Source of the DNA: Halorhodospira sp.
GTDB taxonomy: Bacteria > Pseudomonadota > Gammaproteobacteria > Nitrococcales > Halorhodospiraceae
Direction of reading: 5' to 3'
DNA length: 5,345 nt
Assembly: GCA_007121755.1 (NCBI GenBank)
Contig: SKJZ01000185.1
Span: forward strand, 1-5,345
Of the stretch, positions 1 through 4,512 are shown one piece after another. A model generated the notes under the pieces. It did not search any database and was not told the origin of the DNA. It worked only from the letters and a program-made list of their open reading frames with translations. The translations under genes and the position numbers were made by a program. Each line of letters begins with the position of its first letter. The first letter of the stretch is position 1.

Positions 1-159
1 CGTCTCCGGCGGCGCCGCCACCCGCCACGTCACCTCCGCCGCCGTCGCCGCCAGCAGCACCACCGCGACCAGCGCCGCGGCGAAGCCGGCACGCCGCACC
101 CAAGGCGCCCCCGTCTCCGGGGAGGCCAGACTCGTCAAGCTTCGCAAGGCGTTTACCAT
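1..159 (-). CDS. gspC: GspC-like T2SS inner-membrane protein, N-terminal fragment (runs off left edge)
   Basis: Only the first 53 codons are in the window; the frame is open to base 1. The ATG at 159-157 begins MVNALRSLTS. A short cytoplasmic part with a basic cluster (V-R-R, about residues 21-23) leads into one hydrophobic segment (about 25-41, rich in A, V and L), then AEVTWRV followed by prolines. A single N-terminal anchor followed by a T-W motif and a proline-rich stretch is typical of GspC, which connects the inner-membrane platform to the secretin GspD through a periplasmic homology region that would lie outside the window. It is divergent from gspG. No good Shine-Dalgarno sequence precedes the ATG, and no in-frame start lies just upstream. 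Another single-pass T2SS protein such as GspN is possible from so little sequence, so the name rests on the short match plus context. Confidence 0.66.
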   Translation of the reverse strand, partial: MVNALRSLTSLASPETGAPWVRRAGFAAALVAVVLLAATAAEVTWRVAAPPET

Positions 160-232
160 CGGGGCATTGTAGGGCTTGCGCGGCGCGGCGCGCTATCCCG
201 GGGGCCGCTTGTCCGGGGAGGGTTTCGCGTCC

Positions 233-238
233 ATTATA
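233..238 (-). promoter_or_regulatory. Candidate -10 box (TATAAT) for the leftward gspC-like gene
   Basis: On the minus strand this reads TATAAT, a perfect sigma-70 -10 hexamer and striking in such GC-rich DNA. It would start a transcript about 70 bases before the gspC-like ATG. No convincing -35 hexamer is seen 15-19 bases upstream (the sequence there is GC-rich, for example GGGCTT). A second, weaker candidate, TACAAT, lies at 171-166, only 6 bases from the ATG, and would give a nearly leaderless message. The rest of the 160-327 divergent gap shows no clear rightward promoter for gspG. Confidence 0.3.
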
Positions 239-327
239 CGGTCGGCGTTGCTCGAAGCCCCCCGTAATCCCTAGGCAGTGGTACGCTCACAGTTCCACAA
301 CCCATACAGGGGAGCGAAACAGCGGAG

Positions 328-756
328 ATGATGAAGCAGCGACGACAAAGCGGTTTTACTCTGATCGAGATCATGGTGGTGGTGGTGATCCTCGGCATCC
401 TGGCCGGGGTCGTCGTGCCGCGGATCATGGATCGTCCCGACACGGCGCGGATCAGCGCCGCCCAGCACGATATCCGCGCGATCGAGTCGGCGCTTAACCT
501 CTACCGGCTCGACAACAACCACTACCCGAGCACCGACCAGGGCCTCGAAGCGTTGGTGGAGCCGCCGCGCGGCAACCCCGAGCCCCGTAACTGGCAGGGC
601 TACCTCGACAGCGTGCCCAAGGATCCGTGGGGCAACGAGTACCAGTACCTGAACCCCGGAGAGCACGGCGATATCGACATCTTCAGCTACGGCGCAGATG
701 GCCGCCCCGGGGGCGAGGGCGTCAATGCCGAGATCGGTAACTGGCAGATCGACTGA
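328..756 (+). CDS. gspG: T2SS major pseudopilin GspG
   Basis: A 142-residue type IV pilin-like protein and the main subunit of the periplasmic T2SS pseudopilus. The leader MMKQRRQSG is followed by FTLIEIMVVVVILGILAG: the prepilin peptidase (GspO/PilD) would cut after Gly9 and methylate Phe10, and Glu14 is the conserved Glu5 of the mature protein. Family landmarks follow in order: AAQHDIRAIESALNLYRLDN (about 44-63), STDQGLEAL (68-76), PKDPWGNEYQY (97-107) and the calcium-loop region DIFSYGADGRPGGEG (117-131). The tail NAEIGNW has Glu135 where many homologues have Asp. The mature length of 133 residues is normal. GGAG at 324-327 touches the first ATG and is 3 bases from the second (331), and GGGGAG lies at 309-314, so either Met may be used. 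It is the first gene of a G-H-I-J cluster. Confidence 0.97.
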   Translation: MMKQRRQSGFTLIEIMVVVVILGILAGVVVPRIMDRPDTARISAAQHDIRAIESALNLYRLDNNHYPSTDQGLEALVEPPRGNPEPRNWQGYLDSVPKDPWGNEYQYLNPGEHGDIDIFSYGADGRPGGEGVNAEIGNWQID

Positions 757-1294
757 GGGCGCGATCCGCGGCTTTACCCTGCTGGAGTTGCTGGCGGTCA
801 TCGCCATCATCGCCGTGATTACCGGCATGGCGGTCCTGTCGCTGGGCGACGGCGGCCGCGACCGCGAGATGAGCGAGCACGCCCGGCGGTTGGCGACGCT
901 GATGGAGTTGGCGCGCCAAGAGGTAATGCTCGGCGCGCCGACGGTCGGCGTCGCCTTCACGCGCCACGCCTACCACTTCCAGCATTTGCAGGAGGTGCGC
1001 GATGGCGTCCTCGAGTGGCGGGATATCCCCGGTGACGAGACGCTCCGGCCCCGCTCTCTGATCGACGACGAGGTCGAGTTCGAATTGACGGTCGAGGGGC
1101 GGCGGGCGCGATTGGAGTTCGACCCGGAGCAGCCCGCGCCGAATGTCTTCCTGGAGGCGAGCGGCGAGGTGACCCCCTTCGAACTGATCCTTACCGATGA
1201 GCGAGAGCCGGAGCGGCGGCTGCGCATCGTCGGCGAGATGGACGGCAGCTTCACCATCGAACGCCCTGACGAGAGTGGCAGGGGGTGGCGGTGA
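725..1294 (+). CDS. gspH: T2SS minor pseudopilin GspH
   Basis: A 189-residue minor pseudopilin, part of the assembly that adds to the pseudopilus near its tip. A 16-residue leader ending IRG precedes FTLLELLAVIAIIAVITG; cleavage is expected after Gly16, and Glu21 is the conserved mature Glu5. The C-terminal half has the GspH pattern PNVFLEASGEVTPFELIL (about 139-156). I chose ATG 725 because GAGGG at 715-719 is 5 bases upstream and the leader is then of ordinary size; ATG 698, deeper in gspG, would add 9 residues and lacks that spacing. The gene overlaps gspG by 32 bases, suggesting translational coupling. Its last eight codons and stop (from 1270) lie inside the left arm of the 54-base inverted repeat, so the C-terminal tail DESGRGWR may be an acquired or altered end. 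Confidence 0.93.
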   Translation: MPRSVTGRSTEGAIRGFTLLELLAVIAIIAVITGMAVLSLGDGGRDREMSEHARRLATLMELARQEVMLGAPTVGVAFTRHAYHFQHLQEVRDGVLEWRDIPGDETLRPRSLIDDEVEFELTVEGRRARLEFDPEQPAPNVFLEASGEVTPFELILTDEREPERRLRIVGEMDGSFTIERPDESGRGWR

Positions 1295-1437
1295 TGGGAC
1301 TCAAGGGGAGGCACCCCTCTGTTGTAGCGGATTCACGCGCCGCCGGGCGCAGGGATGCGCAGGAGGCGGCGCGTGCCTCGGAGGCGGGCGGGACGCCCGC
1401 CGAGAATGAGCGGAAACAGAGGGGTGCCTCCCCTTGA
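1294..1437 (+). CDS. Small open frame (47 aa) bridging gspH and gspI; coding status uncertain
   Basis: This frame is unrecognised. It starts at ATG 1294, which overlaps the gspH stop as TGATG (an in-frame GTG at 1291 is also available). It ends with TGA 1435-1437, which overlaps the gspI start as TTGA. AGGGGG at 1280-1285 lies 8 bases before the ATG. The peptide begins MGLKGRHPSVV and is hydrophilic and rich in Ala, Arg, Glu and Gly (RAAGRRDAQEAARASEAG in the middle). It has no membrane segment, cysteine or signal peptide. It occupies almost the whole inverted-repeat element. It could be a coupling leader whose translation melts the hairpin and delivers ribosomes to gspI, or just an open frame in GC-rich repeat DNA. 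The other two forward frames are also largely open here, which weakens the case for a real protein. Confidence 0.35.
   Translation: MGLKGRHPSVVADSRAAGRRDAQEAARASEAGGTPAENERKQRGASP
1334..1375 (+). other. Nested hairpin A in the element spacer, capped by a GNRA-type tetraloop
   Basis: CACGCGCCGCC (1334-1344) pairs perfectly with GGCGGCGCGTG (1365-1375). Inside it, GCGCA (1347-1351) pairs with TGCGC (1356-1360) around the tetraloop GGGA, which fits the GNRA pattern. An asymmetric internal loop (GG opposite AGGA) separates the two stems. Pairing is directly visible; folding in the cell is inferred. Confidence 0.7.
1383..1401 (+). other. Nested hairpin B in the element spacer
   Basis: GGCGGGCG (1383-1390) and CGCCCGCC (1394-1401) are perfectly complementary with a GGA loop; a 7-base-pair version with a 5-base loop is equally possible. 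CTC (1377-1379) and GAG (1402-1404) could extend the base with a bulge. There is no T-run after it, so it is not a standard intrinsic terminator. With hairpin A it makes the top of the long stem a branched structure. Confidence 0.6.
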
Positions 1438-1883
1438 GTCCCATCACCGCCACCCCCTGCCACTCTCGCCGCCGCGACCACGGTTTCACTCTGATGGAAG
1501 TCCTGGTCGCCGTCGCCGTCCTCGCCATCGCCCTGGGCGCCGCCGTGCGTATCGGCAGCCAGACCGCCGGCAATGTGGTCGAACTGCGCGAGCGGGCCTA
1601 CGCCGGCTGGGTCGCGGAGAACGAATTGGCCCGCGTCCAGGCCGGCATCGAACCGCTGAACGGACCGGGCCTGCGCAGCGGTACCGCCGAGATGGGCGGC
1701 ATGGAGTGGGATTGGGAACTGACCGCCGAATTCACCGCCCCCCCCATCCCGGTCGACATCGAACTGGAAGGCCTGCTGCGGGTCGAAGTCGAGGTCTACC
1801 GCGAGGGCGAAACGGAACGCCCCGTCGCGGTCCGCGATGCCTGGCACCGGGTACCGAGGAGCGCCGATGAAACCAGTGATTAA
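1434..1883 (+). CDS. gspI: T2SS minor pseudopilin GspI
   Basis: A 149-residue minor pseudopilin that, in characterised systems, joins GspJ and GspK at the pseudopilus tip. The leader ends RRRDHG before FTLMEVLVAVAVLAIALG; cleavage is expected after Gly17, and Glu22 is the conserved mature Glu5. The family landmarks AGWVAENELARVQ (about 58-70) and MGGMEWDWELTAEF (about 87-100) are present. The only conventional in-frame start is TTG 1434, which lies inside the right arm of the inverted repeat. GAGGGG (1419-1424), 9 bases upstream, could serve as the ribosome site but would be paired with 1314-1319 when the stem forms. About the first 11-12 leader residues are therefore encoded by the repeat, and an older start has probably been replaced. 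Expression may depend on translation through the preceding small frame. The 3' end overlaps gspJ by 17 bases. Confidence 0.92.
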   Translation: MSPITATPCHSRRRDHGFTLMEVLVAVAVLAIALGAAVRIGSQTAGNVVELRERAYAGWVAENELARVQAGIEPLNGPGLRSGTAEMGGMEWDWELTAEFTAPPIPVDIELEGLLRVEVEVYREGETERPVAVRDAWHRVPRSADETSD

Positions 1884-2565
1884 CAACGCCGGCTTCACCC
1901 TGCTGGAACTGCTGGTCGCCCTCTCCATCTTCGCCCTCGTCTCCACCATGGCCTACGGCGGGCTCCAAGTCGTCCTCGAAACCCGCGCCCGCGTCCAAGC
2001 CGAGGGCGAACGCCTCGGCGAGCTGCAACTCGTCATGGGCGTCATCGCCCGCGACTTGAGCCAGCACATCGACCGTACCTGGCGCGATCAATGGGGCGAA
2101 CCACGCACCTCGATCGGCCTCGACCGCCTCGCCCTCGAACCGCGTCTCGAACTGATCCGCGCCGGCGGGCGGCCGGGCCACCAGCGCAGCGAATTGCGCC
2201 GCATCGGCTACGAATTGGATGACGGCGTGCTCTACCGGCTGATGTGGGCCGGCATCGACGGCGGCGGCGCTGAGCCGCACGGCCGCACCCGGCTGGCCGG
2301 CGACACCGACGATCCGCGGCGGCGCATCGAAGGGTGGCGGGTCGAGTTTTACTACCGCGACACCGGCGCCGTGGACGGCGGCGGGGACGGCGATCGCGTG
2401 CGCGTCACCGACGGCTGGCCGCCGACCGGCGAGGCCTCCCGGCTCGCGGAGTTGAAGGCGGTGGAGGTCATACTCGACCTGGAGCGCGGCGGAACCCTCC
2501 GCCGGCTGCTGCCGGTCAATAGCGGAGCCGAAGCGAACCCTCTTCCCCAGGAAGACGCTGAATAG
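1867..2565 (+). CDS. gspJ: T2SS minor pseudopilin GspJ
   Basis: A 232-residue minor pseudopilin and tip-complex partner of GspI and GspK. The leader MKPVINNAG precedes FTLLELLVALSIFALVSTMAYGG; cleavage is expected after Gly9 and Glu14 is the conserved Glu. Family features follow: IARDLSQHIDRTWRDQWGE (about 60-78), the LELIRAGGRPGHQRSELRRIGYELDDGVLYRLMW region (about 94-127), then the W-R-V-E-F strand and a C-terminal LAELKAVEVILDLERGG. ATG 1867 is chosen over the in-frame ATG 1837 because GAGGAG (1856-1861) is 5 bases upstream and the leader becomes a normal 9 residues. It overlaps the gspI end by 17 bases, implying coupling. The C-terminal tail after LLPVN is short, hydrophilic and probably disordered. 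No gspK follows. Confidence 0.95.
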   Translation: MKPVINNAGFTLLELLVALSIFALVSTMAYGGLQVVLETRARVQAEGERLGELQLVMGVIARDLSQHIDRTWRDQWGEPRTSIGLDRLALEPRLELIRAGGRPGHQRSELRRIGYELDDGVLYRLMWAGIDGGGAEPHGRTRLAGDTDDPRRRIEGWRVEFYYRDTGAVDGGGDGDRVRVTDGWPPTGEASRLAELKAVEVILDLERGGTLRRLLPVNSGAEANPLPQEDAE

Positions 2566-2582
2566 CCCGTCGCAATGACGGG
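2566..2582 (+). terminator. Short hairpin directly after the gspJ stop; weak terminator candidate
   Basis: CCCGTC (2566-2571) and GACGGG (2577-2582) form a perfect 6-base-pair stem with loop GCAAT, starting immediately after the gspJ TAG. The following bases (TCGGCACTGTTGTTG) lack a proper T-run, so efficient intrinsic termination is doubtful. It may instead protect the 3' end of the mRNA or be a remnant of a dispersed repeat. Confidence 0.3.
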
Positions 2583-2594
2583 TCGGCACTGTTG

Positions 2595-2623
2595 TTGCAC
2601 ACTAGGCCCTATCCGGCTAAACT
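2595..2623 (+). promoter_or_regulatory. Predicted promoter of the toxin-antitoxin operon
   Basis: TTGCAC at 2595-2600 (-35-like) and TAAACT at 2618-2623 (-10-like, four of six consensus bases) are separated by 17 bases. Transcription would begin near 2630, about 24 bases before the antitoxin ATG. The -10 hexamer lies inside the left half of the palindrome at 2616-2632, as expected of a self-repressed toxin-antitoxin operon. Confidence 0.45.
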
Positions 2624-2632
2624 TAGTTTAGC
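2616..2632. promoter_or_regulatory. Palindromic operator for toxin-antitoxin autoregulation
   Basis: GCTAAACT-T-AGTTTAGC is a perfect 8-base inverted repeat around a single T, and an AT-rich island in GC-rich surroundings. It overlaps the predicted -10 box and ends 21 bases before the antitoxin start. Phd/YefM-type antitoxins repress their own operons by binding palindromes at this position, so this is the likely antitoxin/complex site. The palindrome is seen; binding is inferred. Confidence 0.6.
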
Positions 2633-2653
2633 TTGATCAACAGGCATGAAACC

Positions 2654-2881
2654 ATGCAAGTCAATATCCACGAGGCGAAGACCCAGCTCTCAAAGCTGGC
2701 GGAGCTGGTGAGCAAAGGCCAAAAAGTCGTGATTGCCAAGGCGGGCAAGCCGTGCATGGACTTGGTCCCCCATCGGGAGGGCGGGGAGCGCAAACCCGGG
2801 CGCCTCAAAGGCTCCATCACGCTGGCCGAGGATTTCGATCAGACCCCGGACGAGGTGATCCGCTCCTTTGAGGATGATTAG
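2654..2881 (+). CDS. Type II antitoxin, Phd/YefM family
   Basis: A 75-residue antitoxin. The N-terminus MQVNIHEAKTQLSKLAELV, followed by KGQKVVIAKAGKPCMDLVP (about 26-44), is the Phd/YefM DNA-binding fold: dimerising strand, helices, then the G-K-P motif. The C-terminal AEDFDQTPDEVIRSFEDD resembles the acidic tail that wraps around and blocks a PIN toxin in this family. The in-frame TTG at 2633 would add seven residues (MINRHET) but overlaps the operator end and lies at the predicted transcription start, so ATG 2654 with its family-typical beginning is preferred; its ribosome site (AGG at 2642-2644) is weak. The stop is followed at once by the toxin ATG. Base composition looks less GC-rich than the gsp genes, consistent with a mobile cassette. 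It should neutralise the toxin and repress the operon. Confidence 0.93.
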   Translation: MQVNIHEAKTQLSKLAELVSKGQKVVIAKAGKPCMDLVPHREGGERKPGRLKGSITLAEDFDQTPDEVIRSFEDD

Positions 2882-3268
2882 ATGCAACGGCTCCTGTTGG
2901 ATACCCACGCCTTCCTGTGGTGGCTTGCCGATGACCCCGCGCTTGGGCCGAAGGCCCGGACCCTTATCGCGGACCCATCGAATCCGGTCTTCGTCAGCGC
3001 AGCAACCGGATGGGAGATCGCTATCAAGAAGGCCCTCGGTAAACTGGCCGCGCCCGACAACCTGGATGCCCTGGTAGAGAGCGAAGGGTTCTCACACCTG
3101 CCGGTCACCTTCTTTCATGGTGAGCAGGCCGGAGCACTTCCCGCCCGTCACAAGGACCCGTTCGACCGCATGCTCATCGCGCAGGCTCAGGCGGAGGGCT
3201 TGGTGATCATCACCCGTGACGAGGCAATCCGCGGCTACGGCGTCCGCACCTTCGACGCCGGGAGTTGA
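2882..3268 (+). CDS. vapC: Type II toxin, VapC-type PIN-domain ribonuclease
   Basis: A 128-residue single-domain PIN protein of the size usual for toxins paired with Phd-type antitoxins. The expected acidic metal-binding residues are all present: Asp7 in LLLDTHAFLWW, Glu45 in GWEIAIKKALGKL, Asp95 in KDPFDRMLIAQA and Asp113 in IITRDE. An intact magnesium-dependent RNase site is therefore likely. VapC toxins cleave tRNA, rRNA or mRNA when the antitoxin is degraded; the target cannot be read from sequence. GAGGA (2870-2874) lies 7 bases before the ATG, which abuts the antitoxin stop with no gap, so the two are co-translated. It ends 17 bases from the converging gspF stop, with no clear terminator between. 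No truncation or frameshift is seen, so the module looks functional. Confidence 0.94.
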   Translation: MQRLLLDTHAFLWWLADDPALGPKARTLIADPSNPVFVSAATGWEIAIKKALGKLAAPDNLDALVESEGFSHLPVTFFHGEQAGALPARHKDPFDRMLIAQAQAEGLVIITRDEAIRGYGVRTFDAGS

Positions 3269-3285
3269 TGGGTTGCCAGCGTGGG

Positions 3286-4506
3286 CTACTGCACCAACTG
3301 GTTGATCTCAAAAATCGGCAACAGGATCGCCAGGACGATGATCAGCACCACCCCGCCCATCGCCAGGATCAGTGCCGGCTCGAAGAGGCCAACCACCATG
3401 CCGGTGGTCGCTTCCAGCTCCTGCTCCTGACTCTCGGCCGCGCGTTCAAGCATGGAGTCGAGGGTACCGCCGGCCTCGCCGCTGGCGATCAGGTGGACCG
3501 TCATCGGCGGGAAGTGGCCGCTGCGCTCCAGCGCCCCGGCCAGCGATCCACCCTCGCGCACCTCGCGCGCGGCGGCCTCCACCGCCTCGCGCATCGCGAC
3601 GTTGCCGACCACCTCGCCGGAGATGCGCAGCGCCTCAAGGATCGGCGCGCCCGACGCCGAGACGATGGAGAGGGTCCGGGCGAAGCGCGCCGCGTTGGCC
3701 CCCCGCACCATCCGCCCCACTAGCGGCATGCCCAGCAGGGCCTGATGCCAAACCCGGCGCGGTCCGGGCCGGCGCACCATGCGCGCCGCCACGAAGACCC
3801 CCGCCGCCAACGCCACCGCGACGTGCGCCCCGTGCGCCTGCACGGCCTCGCTGACGGCGATCAGGCTAATCGTCAGCAGCGGCAGCTCCTGGCCGATGTT
3901 GTCGAAGACCTGCACCACCTCCGGCACGACGTAGCCGAGCAGCGCCACCGTCACCAGCACCGCCATCACGGTCAGGATCGCCGGGTAGAAGAGCGCCAAC
4001 TGCACCTTCTGGCGCATCTGCTGCCGCTTCTCGGCGTAGTCGGCGAGCCGCTCCAACACCACGTCCAGGTGGCCGGACTGCTCACCGGCCGCCACCGAGG
4101 TGCGGTAGATGTCGGGGAAGATATGCGGGAAGCCGGCCAGCGCCTGCGCCAGGCTGTGGCCCTCCGTGACGCGGGTGCGCACCGCCAAGAGGACGCTCTT
4201 CAACCGGCGGCGCTCGGTCTGCCGTGAGACGGCCCGCAACACCTCCTCCAGCGGCAGGCCGGAGCGCACCAGGGTCGCCATCTGCCGGGTGACCAGCGCC
4301 AGATCGCCGGCGCTGATGCCCCGGCGCGGCAGGCGCAGCCCGGCGCCGGCGGACGTGCGCTCGCGCTCCGAGACCTCGGCCACCGCCATCGGCGTCAGCC
4401 CCTGCTCCCGCAACCGGGCGCGGATCTGTCGCGGGCTGTCGCCCTCGATCACGCCGGTGCGGGTGCGGCCGGCTCCGTCCAGGGCTTGGTATTCGAAGGC
4501 GGGCAC
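3286..4506 (-). CDS. gspF: T2SS inner-membrane platform protein GspF
   Basis: A 406-residue polytopic inner-membrane protein and core of the assembly platform that receives energy from the GspE ATPase and adds pseudopilins. It starts MPAFEYQALDGAGRTRTG with SPRQIRARLREQGLTP, the classic GspF N-terminus. Two repeated T2SF cytoplasmic domains follow: the first holds RQMATLVRSGLPLEEVL and GEQSGHLDVVLERLADY, the second ARTLSIVSASGAPILEAL and SGEAGGTLDSMLERAA. Membrane segments fall at about 168-192, 216-240 and 375-398, and the C-terminus ILLPIFEINQLVQ is typical. The length is normal. The start is GTG at 4506-4504, 6 bases after the gspD stop; no strong ribosome site is adjacent (GAGG at 4524-4521 is 14 bases away), so coupling to gspD is likely. 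gspE, which normally precedes gspF, is not between them. Confidence 0.97.
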   Translation of the reverse strand: MPAFEYQALDGAGRTRTGVIEGDSPRQIRARLREQGLTPMAVAEVSERERTSAGAGLRLPRRGISAGDLALVTRQMATLVRSGLPLEEVLRAVSRQTERRRLKSVLLAVRTRVTEGHSLAQALAGFPHIFPDIYRTSVAAGEQSGHLDVVLERLADYAEKRQQMRQKVQLALFYPAILTVMAVLVTVALLGYVVPEVVQVFDNIGQELPLLTISLIAVSEAVQAHGAHVAVALAAGVFVAARMVRRPGPRRVWHQALLGMPLVGRMVRGANAARFARTLSIVSASGAPILEALRISGEVVGNVAMREAVEAAAREVREGGSLAGALERSGHFPPMTVHLIASGEAGGTLDSMLERAAESQEQELEATTGMVVGLFEPALILAMGGVVLIIVLAILLPIFEINQLVQ

Positions 4507-4512
4507 GGGGCG

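Larger units (their letters stand above)
1270..1468. repeat. 199-base element with perfect 54-base terminal inverted repeats between gspH and gspI
   Basis: Bases 1270-1323 are the exact reverse complement of 1415-1468: 54 paired positions without mismatch. They are separated by a 91-base spacer (1324-1414) that itself holds two GC-rich hairpins. The left arm begins CGAGAGTGGCAGGGGGTGG and ends CACCCCTCTGTT. In RNA this would be a very stable long stem topped by a branched structure. The arms contain the gspH stop, the gspI start and the ribosome-binding candidates for gspI and the small frame at 1294-1437. No transposase is encoded and no clear target-site duplication flanks the arms. The architecture resembles a small non-autonomous palindromic element (MITE-like or REP/Correia-like), but I do not recognise a specific family. 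A local inverted duplication or an assembly/amplification chimera are alternatives. The repeat itself is certain; its nature is not. Confidence 0.9.

Noticed and set aside
698..724. Upstream ATG as the gspH start
   Set aside because: It would lengthen the leader to 25 residues. ATG 725 has GAGGG at the right spacing and gives a 16-residue leader.
271..960. Long leftward open frame (229 codons) opposite gspG and the start of gspH
   Set aside because: It is a GC-driven shadow of two clearly identified pseudopilin genes. It has His/Arg-rich low-complexity stretches and no recognisable domain.
1270..1468. CRISPR array or intrinsic terminator as an explanation for the repeat
   Set aside because: There is one inverted pair, with no regularly spaced direct repeats and no T-run after any stem. 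The 54-base arms are far longer than terminator stems.
1261..1478. Target-site duplication flanking the inverted-repeat element
   Set aside because: The bases outside the arms (ACGCCCTGA on the left, CCGCCGCGA on the right) are not a convincing direct repeat, so transposition is not proven by the flanks.
1837..1866. Upstream in-frame ATG as the gspJ start
   Set aside because: ATG 1867 has a strong GAGGAG site 5 bases upstream and gives a standard 9-residue prepilin leader.
1355..1870. Rightward frame (171 codons) overlapping gspI in another frame
   Set aside because: Its translation is an Arg/Pro/Gly-rich shadow, while the overlapping gspI frame has the full prepilin signature and family motifs.
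1251..1949. Leftward open frame (232 codons) across the inverted repeat and gspI
   Set aside because: It lies antisense to gspI, is composed of Gly/Asp/Ala-rich shadow sequence and has no family features. Its existence reflects the open frames of GC-rich DNA.
2633..2653. TTG start for the antitoxin
   Set aside because: It overlaps the end of the palindromic operator and lies at the predicted transcription start. The family-typical N-terminus begins at ATG 2654.
3269..3285. Bidirectional terminator between vapC and gspF
   Set aside because: The 17-base gap has no stem of useful length and no T or A run; any terminator must lie within the coding ends.
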